From Kaistia terrae (GTDB taxonomy: Bacteria; Pseudomonadota; Alphaproteobacteria; Rhizobiales; Kaistiaceae): a stretch of 64,000 nucleotides of DNA. The DNA is taken from assembly GCF_026344005.1 (NCBI RefSeq), contig NZ_JAPKNH010000009.1, forward strand, positions 62,001-126,000, read 5' to 3'. Position numbers and translations under genes: made by a program. Below, piece after piece: positions 21,314-30,025 of this stretch; position 1 is the first letter of the stretch; each line of letters opens with the position of its first letter. A model generated the notes under the pieces. It made no database searches. It was not told the DNA's origin and saw only the letters and a list, made by a program, of their open reading frames with translations.

Positions 21314-21514
21314 ATGACCCAGTTGACCGAACAGGAAATCGCGGACGAGGCGCACCGGCTCTGGCTGGAAGAGGGAAGTCCGGAAGGTCGGGCGGCCAGC
21401 CACTGGCAGCAGGCTATTGAAAATCTCAAAGCTCGCCATCCGGAGGCGGCCAAGAGCCAGAGCGCCGTGGCGGGCGAGCAATCCTCGCCCGAAAAAATCG
21501 CCTCGGAACTCTGA
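21314..21514 (+). CDS. DUF2934 family protein
   Basis: The 66-residue protein starts MTQLTEQEIADEAHRLW. Its LWLEEGSPEGRAASHWQQA is the DUF2934 signature (helix-turn around the EGxPEGxxxxHW text). The function of the family is unknown. The ATG at 21314 is preceded by AGGGAGA six to twelve bases upstream, so I reject the longer frame starting at 21224. Confidence 0.8.
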   Translation: MTQLTEQEIADEAHRLWLEEGSPEGRAASHWQQAIENLKARHPEAAKSQSAVAGEQSSPEKIASEL

Positions 21515-21611
21515 TCGGAGCGGCTGACATTCCGTTCAAGGCGCACGGCTCGCGGCAGGCTAGCCTTCCGGCGCTGTGCCCGATCTCCGATAGTAGCGCG
21601 GTCCGTTCCTT

Positions 21612-21734
21612 CACCTCTCCCTGAGGGAGAGGTCGACAGCCAAAGGCTGGCGGGTGAGGGTTTACGGCCTCTCCGGATGGTTTCCTAAACCCTCACCCGG
21701 AGCTGCGCTCCGACCTCTCCCTCAGGGAGAGGTG
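21612..21734. repeat. Dispersed nested palindromic repeat, copy 3
   Basis: CACCTCTCCCTGAGGGAGAG begins the left arm, followed by a mini-hairpin (AGCCAAAGGCT), GGGTGAGGGTTTA, the centre, TAAACCCTCACCC, GGAGCTGCGCTCC and the inverted right arm. Its centre reads as the reverse complement of the copy 1 centre, so copies occur in both orientations. It lies between the DUF2934 gene and the lactonase gene. Confidence 0.9.
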
Positions 21735-21788
21735 AGGGGCAAGGCGGCTCGAACGAGGCAGGGCAAGCCCTCGTGCGGACCTACGTCC

Positions 21789-22637
21789 TCAGGTCGCCGT
21801 GGCCTCGCCGTCGACGCGATAGAAGGTGGCGGCGTTGGTCTCGAAGATCTTCGCCATGTCCTCGATGCCGAAATGAGCTTCAAGAAGTGTCCGGGCAGCG
21901 TCGTTGACCTCGCCATAGCTCGCGGCAAGTGTCGCCACCGGCCAGTCGCTGCCGAACATCAGCCGTTCCGGCCCGAAGACCTTGGCAACATGATCGACAT
22001 AGGGGCGCAACTGCTCCAGCGTCCAGCCGTCAGGCGAGGCCTCCGTCACCATCCCGGACACCTTGCAGGAAACGTTCGGAAACGCCGCGATCTCGGCGAT
22101 GCGCTCGCGCCAGGGATCGAGATTGCCCGCCGCGATCTCCGGCTTGGAGATGTGATCGACCACGGCACGCAGCCCCGGCGTTGCCGCCAGAGCCTTGGCG
22201 ACATGGGGCAGGTGTCGCGTGAAGGTCAGTATGTCGAAGGCAAGCCCAGCCTCGGCGACAAGGCCGAGATGCTTCAGCACGCGCGGCCGTAGAATGTAGG
22301 CGTCATCTTCCAGCCCCTGCAGCATGGGGCGAAGACCAACGAAGTAAGGATTTTTCCGATAGTGCGCGAGCCGCTCGGGAAAGGCCGCGTCGTCCATGTC
22401 GAGCCAGCCGACGACGCCGGCGATGAAATCCGTGTTCGCCGCCAGATCCAGCAGGAAATCGGTCTCGGCTTCTGTCTCGGCCGCCTGCACGACGATGGTC
22501 CGGGTGATGCCGGCTTTCGCCATCAGCGGGCGCAGATCGTCGGGCAGGAAATCACGCAGCAATGGGGCGACATGCGGCCCCATCCAGCCATAATCGCCAC
22601 GCGCGATTTTCCAGAAGTGCTGATGACTGTCGAGCAT
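21789..22637 (-). CDS. Amidohydrolase-family lactonase (L-fuconolactonase-like)
   Basis: The 282-residue barrel protein starts MLDSHQHFWKIARGDYGWM, where HxH is the metal-binding start of the amidohydrolase_2 (COG3618) group. RLMFGSDWPVATL near residue 235 gives the late catalytic Asp. Members hydrolyse L-fucono-1,5-lactone or related sugar lactones. The start at 22637 follows from the HxH motif; the longer frame upstream reads the flank of the next gene in a wrong frame. It is the last gene of the minus-strand sugar operon, just after fucU. Confidence 0.87.
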   Translation of the reverse strand: MLDSHQHFWKIARGDYGWMGPHVAPLLRDFLPDDLRPLMAKAGITRTIVVQAAETEAETDFLLDLAANTDFIAGVVGWLDMDDAAFPERLAHYRKNPYFVGLRPMLQGLEDDAYILRPRVLKHLGLVAEAGLAFDILTFTRHLPHVAKALAATPGLRAVVDHISKPEIAAGNLDPWRERIAEIAAFPNVSCKVSGMVTEASPDGWTLEQLRPYVDHVAKVFGPERLMFGSDWPVATLAASYGEVNDAARTLLEAHFGIEDMAKIFETNAATFYRVDGEATAT

Positions 22638-22704
22638 GGCGGGCGCCTTCCTGTGCGGAGATGGAAGAACAGCCGCTCCGCTTCGTCCGGAGCGGCTGTG
22701 GATT

Positions 22705-23127
22705 TCAGGGACGCAGCACGCCCTTGCGCAGCAGGACGTTGCCGTACAGGCGACGCTCGCCGCTTGCGATGACGGCATAGGCGTCGCGCGTCCGCTCGAC
22801 GAACGCTGCCGGATCCATGATCTCGATGCCGATCGACCTGCCTTCGGCATGGTCGGCGCTGGCCTGGAAAGCGTCATACATGGGCTGCGTCTCCGCCGGC
22901 GCCTGCATGACTGCCATGGGCTGCTCGACGAAATCGTCGAGCGGGAAGACCGTCAGAATGGCATCGAGCAATTCCGTTGCCGAGGTGCCGGGCAGGTCGA
23001 CCAGGCGCGTGGCAACGTTGTCGGCACCAAAGTTGGCGTCGGTGATAACGATCTCGTTGCCATGACCCATGTCGTCGAGGAGCGCGAGAAGGGTGCCGTT
23101 CAGCAACGGATGGATGGATTTCAGCAT
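22705..23127 (-). CDS. fucU: L-fucose mutarotase, RbsD/FucU family
   Basis: The 140-residue protein has the RbsD/FucU text MLKSIHPLLNGTLLALLDDMGHGNEIVITDANF, cited here in part, with the conserved His in MGHGNE and an Asp in TDANF. ERRLYGNVLLRKGV closes it. It interconverts the anomers of fucose or ribose. The C-terminal form fits FucU better than RbsD. It lies between the transporter genes and the lactonase gene. Confidence 0.85.
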   Translation of the reverse strand: MLKSIHPLLNGTLLALLDDMGHGNEIVITDANFGADNVATRLVDLPGTSATELLDAILTVFPLDDFVEQPMAVMQAPAETQPMYDAFQASADHAEGRSIGIEIMDPAAFVERTRDAYAVIASGERRLYGNVLLRKGVLRP

Positions 23128-23184
23128 CAGAACTCTTTCAATCGTCGGAAGGTATCGAAGCGGACTAAACTTTGGCGCCAGAGG

Positions 23185-24180
23185 TCAGAGCTGGGCGCGG
23201 GTCTTGCGGCGGGTCCAGACCACCAGGGCGACGCCCGTTATCAGCAGGGCCGCCCGTACGATCTGACGCTGCGAGTCCGTCCAGCCGAGCAGGGCCGCGC
23301 CGCTGAGCAGGGACGCCAGGAGCAACACGCCGACGAGGGTGCCGATCACGTTGGGCTTGCCCATCTTGAGCGCCATGCCGCCCAGAAGCACCGCGGTCAG
23401 GCCGTCGATGAAATAGGACGCGCCGATATAGGGCTGGCCCGAGGAGAGATCGGCGGCGAGAAACACGCCGGCGACCGCGGAGAGAACGCCCGAGAGACCA
23501 TAGAGAAGAAAGAGCAGACGGCTGGCCGGAACACCCGCCTCGACCACCGCTTCGCGGTTCTGCTCCATCGCATAGATGTAATGGCCGAAGGTCGTCCGGT
23601 CCTGAAGCACCAGGGCGAGCCCGTAGAGAGCGATGACGAGGATCGCAAGGACCGGCACAATGTCGACATTGGCATTCAGGACGATGCCGACGAAGCCGAC
23701 CGAGTTGAACGGAATCGACGTGCCCTTGCCGATCGCCGCGGCGATCGAGCCGGCGAGGCCACCGGTCGCGATGGTGATTACCAGCGCCGGAAGACGCATG
23801 ACCGCGACCAGCAGGCCGTTGAGGCAACCGAAGACGAGGCCGAAAAATACCGCCACGGCCGAAGCCAGCGGCCAACCGGCTCCCGTCTGGATCAGCCCCG
23901 CGACGATCATCGTGCCGAGGGCTGCCACCGACATGAACGAAACGTCGATCTCGCCCGCCGCGATGATCCAGGTGAGGCCCAGGAACATGATCGCCGAGAT
24001 CGAGGCCGTCCGCAGGATGTCGTTGATGTTGGCGGCGCTGGCAAAGCTCGGACGCATCCAGGAAAAGGCCACGACCAGCGCGACCAGCAGGAAAAACAGG
24101 CCGTAGCGAACGAGGAAGCGACGCGCATCAAATCCGCCGCGCGGCGGCCGGGACGCAGTGGAGGACAGGACGGCGCTCAT
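23185..24180 (-). CDS. Ribose-type ABC sugar transporter permease
   Basis: The 331-residue membrane protein has about ten hydrophobic helices. It carries the BPD_transp_2 signature, with AAGEIDVSFMSVAALG near residue 95 and the cytoplasmic loop region GHYIYAMEQNREAVVEAGVP. It pairs with the permease encoded just upstream, whose stop it overlaps by four bases. The importer is of the RbsC/XylH/AraH type. Confidence 0.9.
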   Translation of the reverse strand: MSAVLSSTASRPPRGGFDARRFLVRYGLFFLLVALVVAFSWMRPSFASAANINDILRTASISAIMFLGLTWIIAAGEIDVSFMSVAALGTMIVAGLIQTGAGWPLASAVAVFFGLVFGCLNGLLVAVMRLPALVITIATGGLAGSIAAAIGKGTSIPFNSVGFVGIVLNANVDIVPVLAILVIALYGLALVLQDRTTFGHYIYAMEQNREAVVEAGVPASRLLFLLYGLSGVLSAVAGVFLAADLSSGQPYIGASYFIDGLTAVLLGGMALKMGKPNVIGTLVGVLLLASLLSGAALLGWTDSQRQIVRAALLITGVALVVWTRRKTRAQL

Positions 24181-25190
24181 GACCGCACCTCACGCAGGGA
24201 TGTGGATGCCAGAGCTTTCGGCGAGCGGGCCGGGCGCAGGCGCTTGAGAGCCGCGCTCACCTTTGGATCGAAGGCGGCGATGGCGACAATCAACACGGTC
24301 GAAACGATCGCGTCGGAATAGAAATATGGCACTGCCATCAGGGTGAAGCCGTTCAGCATGGCCGACATCAGCAGCGTGCCGGCAATGGTGGCCGGGACCG
24401 AGGCCGCGCCGAACAGCGCCGCGCCGAGATAGACGGCGGCGTAGGCCGGCATCAGCAACTGGCTGCCAGCCGTGACATTGGCCGCTCCCGAGGATGCCAC
24501 CAGCAGCGTGATGGCGAGGCAGGACAGCGCACCGCAGATCGCGAAGGCGGCCAGCACATAGGCCTTGACCCGGATACCGGAATAGACGGCCGAAACCCGG
24601 TTCTCGCCCGTCGCATAAAAGGCGCGGCCGAAGCGCGAACCATGCAGTATCAGCGCCGCGATGGCGGCCGTCAGCGCCAGGATCGCCACCGGCGCGTCGA
24701 GGCCGAAATACTTGGCGTCGTTCAGGTCGAGGATTCCCGACTTGAAGAAGTTTTTCGAGATCGAGGTGCCATTCGAATAGAAATAGGACAGGCCAATAGC
24801 GAGGCCGCCGGTGGCGATGGTGGCGACGATGTCCGGCAGGCGCAGATACGAGACCGCGATGCCGTTCACGAGGCCGCAGGCAAGACCGACGGCGACCGCT
24901 CCGGCAATGCCGGCCCCGACGCCGAAATTGCTGGCGATCAACCATCCGAGCGTCATTGCGCCGAGCGAGGCGACGCCTGGAAACGACAGGTCGAACTGGC
25001 GCACGACGATGACGAAGGTCAGGCCGAGCGCGGCCAGTCCCTGCACCGCCATATGGCGCAGCAGGGCGTGGATGTTGTTGCTGGAGAGATAGGCCGGCGT
25101 CAGGCTCTGGAAGATCGCCGCCACCACGGCCAGCAGGACGACGAAGGCGAGGATGCGAAGATAGATCGGATTCTTTGCGAGCGTTTTCAT
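24177..25190 (-). CDS. Ribose-type ABC sugar transporter permease
   Basis: The 337-residue permease of the RbsC class starts MKTLAKNPIYLRILAF and has about ten helices. IVVRQFDLSFPGVASLG matches the usual GGIDLSVG region in degenerate form, followed by GRAFYATGENRVSAVYSGI. I chose the ATG at 25190 inside the end of the ATPase gene (four-base overlap). A longer frame upstream overlaps that gene and is not supported. Confidence 0.9.
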   Translation of the reverse strand: MKTLAKNPIYLRILAFVVLLAVVAAIFQSLTPAYLSSNNIHALLRHMAVQGLAALGLTFVIVVRQFDLSFPGVASLGAMTLGWLIASNFGVGAGIAGAVAVGLACGLVNGIAVSYLRLPDIVATIATGGLAIGLSYFYSNGTSISKNFFKSGILDLNDAKYFGLDAPVAILALTAAIAALILHGSRFGRAFYATGENRVSAVYSGIRVKAYVLAAFAICGALSCLAITLLVASSGAANVTAGSQLLMPAYAAVYLGAALFGAASVPATIAGTLLMSAMLNGFTLMAVPYFYSDAIVSTVLIVAIAAFDPKVSAALKRLRPARSPKALASTSLREVRS

Positions 25191-26698
25191 GCGGCGCGCG
25201 CTCCCATAATGCCGGCGGAGAGAAGTTGATCGCGGCTGGCGTTCCAGCCGCCTGTCTCGACGGGGCGGCCCTTGTAGAGCGCCATCACCCGGTCGGCGAG
25301 GCCATGGACCTCGTCGCAATCGGACGACATGACGATGACGCCGGCCCGGCGCGAGAGCTCCCGGATCAGCGTGTAGAGCTTGGCGCGGGCACCGATATCG
25401 ACGCCGACGGTCGGCTCGACGAAGATGTAGATGTCGGAATCGCGGAACAGGCCCTTGGCGATGACGATCTTCTGCTGGTTGCCGCCGGAAAAGGCGCTGA
25501 CCGGCCGGTCGAGCTCAAAGGGCTGCAGGCCGACGTCGCGGGCGAGCGCTTCGGTATCCAGGCGGTTGCGGCCGAATTTCAGCAGGCCGCCCAGGCGAGA
25601 CGCACGGCCGAGATGGGCGACGGTGGTGTTGAACACCACGTCCTGCGTCATCGCCAGCCCCTCGGTGCGGCGGTCGCCCGGCACCAGGAAGATGCCGGCC
25701 TTGAGCGCATCATGGGGACCGCGGAAGCGAACGGCCTTGCCCTTCACCTGCATCGTGCCTTCATCGGGACGGATCGCGCCGAACAGGGTCTTGGAAAGCT
25801 CATCGACCCCCGAGCCGACGAGACCGAAGATGCCGAGGATCTCGCCGCGCCGCAGTTCGAAATCGACGCCGGAGAACAGCCCGCTGCGGCCGAGTCCCTT
25901 CGCCTCGAGCAGGACGTCGCCGTCGGCCTTGCCGTCGCGCTCGGGAAAGAGGTCGCCCGCCTTCTCGTCAAGCAACAGCTCGGGGATCGAGATGCCGCGT
26001 TCGGTCGCTTCCTGCGAGGTCAAGGTCGCCACGTTGCGGCCGCCTCGGAAGACGGTGAAGCGGTCGGCGATCTCGAAGACCTCTTCCAGCCGATGGGTGA
26101 TGTAGATGATGGCGATGCCGGCCGCGCGCAGCGAGCGCATAAGCTGGAACAACGACGCCTTCTCGCGCTCGGTCAGCGTCGAGGTCGGCTCGTCGAGAAT
26201 GAGGATGCGGGTGTTCTCGTTGCGCAGCGCGTGCAGGATCGCGACAATCTCGCGATCGACCGCCGGCATTTCTCCAACCCGAGCCTCGAGATCGATCTCG
26301 ATTGGAAAGCGCTGCAGCAGCTTCTGCGCCGCGGCGCGCATGGCGGTGCGGTCAATGCGGGCGAAGAGGCCGGGCTTGCGACCTTCATGGCCGAGAAAGA
26401 TGTTCTCGACGCCGGTGCAGTCGGGAACCAGTTCCGGATGCTGCTGGACGGTTGCGACGCCGGCGAGGATCGCGGCGCGCGGCGAACCCAGTTCCACGGG
26501 CTGGCCGTCGATCTCGATCGTGCCTTCATCATGCGTGTAGACGCCCGACAGGATCTTGATCAGCGTCGATTTGCCGGCTCCGTTGACGCCGAGAAGCGCA
26601 TGGATCTCGCCGGCCTCCAGCTCGAAATCGACTCCGCCCAGCGCCTTGACCGGCCCGAAGCGTTTATGGATGCCGAGCATCCTCAAAACATTCGCCAT
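25187..26698 (-). CDS. Sugar ABC transporter ATP-binding protein (two ABC domains)
   Basis: The 503-residue RbsA/MglA-type protein has two ATPase domains. The first has Walker A GVNGAGKST near residue 40 and Walker B ILILDEPTSTLT. The second has the degenerate P-loop GLVGSGVDELSK usual for the class, FSGGNQQKIVIAKGL, and FVEPTVGVDIGA in place of the usual DEPT. It energises the two permeases downstream. The binding protein lies 56 bases upstream. Confidence 0.92.
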   Translation of the reverse strand: MANVLRMLGIHKRFGPVKALGGVDFELEAGEIHALLGVNGAGKSTLIKILSGVYTHDEGTIEIDGQPVELGSPRAAILAGVATVQQHPELVPDCTGVENIFLGHEGRKPGLFARIDRTAMRAAAQKLLQRFPIEIDLEARVGEMPAVDREIVAILHALRNENTRILILDEPTSTLTEREKASLFQLMRSLRAAGIAIIYITHRLEEVFEIADRFTVFRGGRNVATLTSQEATERGISIPELLLDEKAGDLFPERDGKADGDVLLEAKGLGRSGLFSGVDFELRRGEILGIFGLVGSGVDELSKTLFGAIRPDEGTMQVKGKAVRFRGPHDALKAGIFLVPGDRRTEGLAMTQDVVFNTTVAHLGRASRLGGLLKFGRNRLDTEALARDVGLQPFELDRPVSAFSGGNQQKIVIAKGLFRDSDIYIFVEPTVGVDIGARAKLYTLIRELSRRAGVIVMSSDCDEVHGLADRVMALYKGRPVETGGWNASRDQLLSAGIMGARAA

Positions 26699-26754
26699 GT
26701 ATCGCCCTCTTCGGGAATAGGGGCGCGGCGACTGGCAGCCGCCGCGCCGGTAGA

Positions 26755-27783
26755 TCAGAGGACGCGCTGCCAGCCGAGCTTGGCGGCTTCGCCGGGCTGG
26801 TCGTAGTTGTCCGGGATCTCGATGTCGGCGAGGCTCTCCTGCGTGACGGCATAGGACGGCGTGACGACGAAGCGCGGCGCCTTGCGTCCGGCGATGACTT
26901 CATGTGCGTAGAACGCATTCATGTAGGCCATCTCGTAGAAGCTCTGCGCCATGGTCAGGGCGAAGGGCGAGCCTGCCTGGATGTATTCGAACGACTGCTG
27001 GCCGCCGTCGATGCCGGTGATGAAGGTGTCGCGGCCGGCCGCCTTGATCGCCAGCGTGCCTTCCGATGCCGCGCCGTCCCAGGCGCACCAGATCGCATCC
27101 AGTTCCGCATTGGCGGTCAGGATGTTGTCGACGACCTGGCGTGGCGTCGTCGTGCCGCCGAGCGCGAAAGCGATCTCGTAGACGACCTGGATATCCGGGT
27201 AGCGGACGAAGACGGACTTGGCGCCCAGCGTGCGCTGGTCCCACGATTCATTGGACGGCAGGCTGACGAGGGCGACCTTGCCCTTGCCCTTCAGGCGATC
27301 GACGATGTACTGCGCGCCATAGGCACCGAGGCCGAAATTGTTCGACATCGCCGTCGAGGTGACGGTGGTGTTCGGCACATAGCTGTCACCGCAGAAGATC
27401 GGCACGCCGGAAGCGACCGCTGCCTGCACGGCCGGCGCAATGGCGGCGGCATCGGCCGGGGTGATGAAGATCGCGGCCGGCTTCGACGCCACGAAAGCGG
27501 CGATCTGATCGGCCTGCTTCTTCACGTCGTAATTGGCGTCGGCGATGGTCAGCGTGCCGCCGAGACGACTGATCGCGTCCTGGTAGCCGTTGACGATGTG
27601 GCGGCCCGATTCCCAGACCGTCCAGCCGAGCGACGCGCAGAACTGCGCATCCTGAGCATAGGCGCGGCCCGGACGGGCGAGTGCTGCCGCGACGGTCAGG
27701 GCGGCGGCGCCGCTCAGGAAACCGCGGCGGGAGAGACGCAGGCGGGCTGCCTGCGGGCTGTTGTCGTCTTCCAATGTCGTCAT
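26755..27783 (-). CDS. Sugar ABC transporter substrate-binding protein
   Basis: The 342-residue periplasmic protein starts MTTLEDDNSPQAARLRLSRR. SRRGFLSGAAAL is a twin-arginine signal followed by a hydrophobic stretch, with cleavage near AYAQD. The mature part is a type I sugar-binding fold (SKPAAIFITPADAAAI, GIDGGQQSFEYIQAG). The ligand cannot be read from sequence; the linked fucU and lactonase genes suggest a deoxyhexose. It is followed by its own ATPase and permeases. Confidence 0.88.
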   Translation of the reverse strand: MTTLEDDNSPQAARLRLSRRGFLSGAAALTVAAALARPGRAYAQDAQFCASLGWTVWESGRHIVNGYQDAISRLGGTLTIADANYDVKKQADQIAAFVASKPAAIFITPADAAAIAPAVQAAVASGVPIFCGDSYVPNTTVTSTAMSNNFGLGAYGAQYIVDRLKGKGKVALVSLPSNESWDQRTLGAKSVFVRYPDIQVVYEIAFALGGTTTPRQVVDNILTANAELDAIWCAWDGAASEGTLAIKAAGRDTFITGIDGGQQSFEYIQAGSPFALTMAQSFYEMAYMNAFYAHEVIAGRKAPRFVVTPSYAVTQESLADIEIPDNYDQPGEAAKLGWQRVL

Positions 27784-27857
27784 GGTCTCTTCCTCCCAGG
27801 GATTGAGATCGGAACCGGTCTCTTCAGGACCGGCCCCGGGTTCAGGCCACCGGACGC

Positions 27858-28970
27858 TCAGCGCGACTGGTGCATCAGTTCGAGATAGTCTTCGCGGCTG
27901 GCGATCCGCGGATTGGTGCCGTGGCAATGATCCTTGAGGGCCTCGCCGGCGACGCGCTCCATCATCGCTTCGGTAACGCCCATGGCATCGAGGCCGGACG
28001 GCAGGCCGATCGAAGCCGAAAGCTCCGCCATCACGACATCCGGTTCGCCGCCAAGGATTTCCGCCAGCACGTCCCACTTCGCGCCGATCACCTCGCGGTT
28101 GAAGCGCAGCACGGCGGGGGTCAGCACGGCGTTGAGCGTGCCGTGATGCAGGTTCAGCTCGCGCACCGCGCCGAGCGGATGGGTCAGCGCATGGACGGCG
28201 CCGAGGCCCTTCTGGAAGGCCATCGCGCCTTCCAGCGCGCACATCATCATTTCCCAGCGCGCACGACGGTCCGAACCATCGGCGACGGCCTGGCGGATCG
28301 CGCCCATGCCGCGCTTGAGGCCATCGATGGCGATCGCGTCAGCCGGCGGATTGATCGACGGGGCCATGTAGGTTTCGAGGCAGTGCGACAGCGCATCCAT
28401 GCCGGTCGCCGCCGTCAGATAGGGTGGCAGGCCATAGGTCAGCTCGGGATCGCAGAGCGCCACCGAAGGCAGCATGTGCGGGCTGACGATGCCGAGCTTG
28501 CGGCCCTCGGCGGTGATGATGACCGCGGCACGGCCAACCTCCGAGCCGGTGCCCGAGGTCGTGGGAACGGCGACCATCGGACAGATATTGCCGTGGATCT
28601 TCGCAGCGCCGCCCTCGACGGCGGTATATTGCGCCAGCGGGCCTTCATGACCGGATAGCAGTCGAACCGCCTTGGCGAGATCGATCGACGATCCGCCGCC
28701 GAGGCCGACAATGCCGTCGCAACCCGCTTCGCGATAGAGATCGGCGGCGGCAAGCACCGCCGTTTCGGTGGGATTCGCCGGCGTATCCTGAAAGACGGTG
28801 GGGCGCGTCGGAAACAGCGCCAGAACCCGGTCGATAAGCCCGGTTGCAACCAGCCCGCGATCGGTCACGATCAGCGGACGCGCCACCTTGAGTCCTTCCA
28901 GAATCGCCGGAAGCTTTGCCACCGCGCCTTCGTCGAACTCGATACGGGTCAGATAGGTGATCAGGGCCAT
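27858..28970 (-). CDS. Iron-containing alcohol dehydrogenase
   Basis: The 370-residue group III alcohol dehydrogenase has GLGGGSSIDLAKAV near residue 97 (NAD site), PTTSGTGSEVGRAAVI near residue 140 and metal-binding histidines in MDALSHCLETY and GAVHALTHPLGA. In the fucose context it may be a lactaldehyde reductase (FucO-like); alternatives are maleylacetate reductase or 1,3-propanediol dehydrogenase. I chose the ATG at 28970. It is the first gene of the minus-strand operon, divergent from the GntR gene. Confidence 0.87.
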   Translation of the reverse strand: MALITYLTRIEFDEGAVAKLPAILEGLKVARPLIVTDRGLVATGLIDRVLALFPTRPTVFQDTPANPTETAVLAAADLYREAGCDGIVGLGGGSSIDLAKAVRLLSGHEGPLAQYTAVEGGAAKIHGNICPMVAVPTTSGTGSEVGRAAVIITAEGRKLGIVSPHMLPSVALCDPELTYGLPPYLTAATGMDALSHCLETYMAPSINPPADAIAIDGLKRGMGAIRQAVADGSDRRARWEMMMCALEGAMAFQKGLGAVHALTHPLGAVRELNLHHGTLNAVLTPAVLRFNREVIGAKWDVLAEILGGEPDVVMAELSASIGLPSGLDAMGVTEAMMERVAGEALKDHCHGTNPRIASREDYLELMHQSR

Positions 28971-29311
28971 CGCGGACGTGCTTTCGGGTGCTGGAATTCT
29001 GGATAAGCAAACCCGTTCGCGGCACAGATGGGCCGCGTCGGGTACTGCTTCATGTTGGGATTTGGTGCGCCGGCCACTGGGCACGACGCGTCCTTCAGCC
29101 CGGCGGGATGCCGGTCCGTTTCGTGTTTCCTCCGTCATTTCGGTTTTTGTCGAAGCCTGGCAAATGGCGGGATGCGACAGGGACCGACTCGCTCCAGTCG
29201 TCTCTCCATGCCCGCCGTGAAAACGCTCTTGCTTCACCAACCGATATATGAGTTATTGAAGCCAGACTAATTCCACGATGTCAACACCCCCTGAAAACTC
29301 AGGGAAAACCA
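28971..29311. other. Divergent intergenic region, promoter zone of the sugar locus
   Basis: The 341 bases separate the iron alcohol dehydrogenase (minus) and the GntR regulator (plus). The last 90 bases are A+T-rich and likely hold the promoters. I could not identify a convincing GntR operator or -35/-10 pair by eye. Short open frames here look like chance. Confidence 0.5.
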
Positions 29312-30025
29312 ATGAATATCGGGAAAAACCCATTGAATCCGCCAAAAGAGTCCAACGATCGGCCGATCCAGAAAGCCGAGCAGATATATGGGTTGCTGCG
29401 CGAAGCGATCGTTCGCCTAGCGATGGTGCCCGGTGCCGCGATCTCCGAAAAAGAGCTCTGCGCGCAGTTCGGCGTGTCGCGGACCCCCGTGCGTGAAGCC
29501 CTGAAACGTCTTGTCGACGAGGATCTCGTCGACGTGTTTCCGCATTCGGGAACCTATGTCAGCAAGATCTCCTACGAGGTGGCGGAGGAGGGTTTCGTCA
29601 TCCGCCGGGCTTTGGAAATCGAGAGCATTCGCCGGGCGACGCAATTCGTCACCGATCCGCAGATCGCCCGCCTCGACGCCCTCATCGCCGAGATGCGCGA
29701 CATCCTGCGCCGCGATGCGCTCAACGATTACATCATCGTCGACGACGCCTTCCACGCGACCATTGCCGAGATCAGCCGCTATCCGCGGATGTGGAAGTTC
29801 ATCAATCTGGTCAAGGCGCATCTCGACCGGATGCGCCAATTGAGCGCGCCGGTACCGGGCCATCTGGCCGAGGTGACGGAACAGCACGCTGCCATCGTCC
29901 GGGCGCTGGAGCGGCGAAACGCCGATCAGGCCGAGCTTGCGATGAAGATCCACCTCGACGCGTCCTTTGCCGTGATGAGCGCCATGTACGAGGACGGCAA
30001 ATTCTTCAAGCGCAAGGAACTCTGA
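29312..30025 (+). CDS. GntR-family transcriptional regulator (FCD type)
   Basis: The 237-residue protein has an N-terminal winged helix (residues about 20-85) with EKELCAQFGVSRTPVREALK, the GntR recognition segment. An all-helical FCD ligand domain follows (DDAFHATIAE and EQHAAIVRALERRN, with metal-binding histidines). It probably controls the two divergent sugar operons around it. Its stop overlaps the dehydratase start (TGATG), so it is autoregulated if the operon is. Confidence 0.92.
   Translation: MNIGKNPLNPPKESNDRPIQKAEQIYGLLREAIVRLAMVPGAAISEKELCAQFGVSRTPVREALKRLVDEDLVDVFPHSGTYVSKISYEVAEEGFVIRRALEIESIRRATQFVTDPQIARLDALIAEMRDILRRDALNDYIIVDDAFHATIAEISRYPRMWKFINLVKAHLDRMRQLSAPVPGHLAEVTEQHAAIVRALERRNADQAELAMKIHLDASFAVMSAMYEDGKFFKRKEL

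Noticed and set aside
22636-26806. Two long plus-strand frames (561 and 543 codons) opposite the sugar transporter genes
   Set aside because: They lie fully antisense to well-supported permease, ATPase and mutarotase genes and read as low-complexity charged text.
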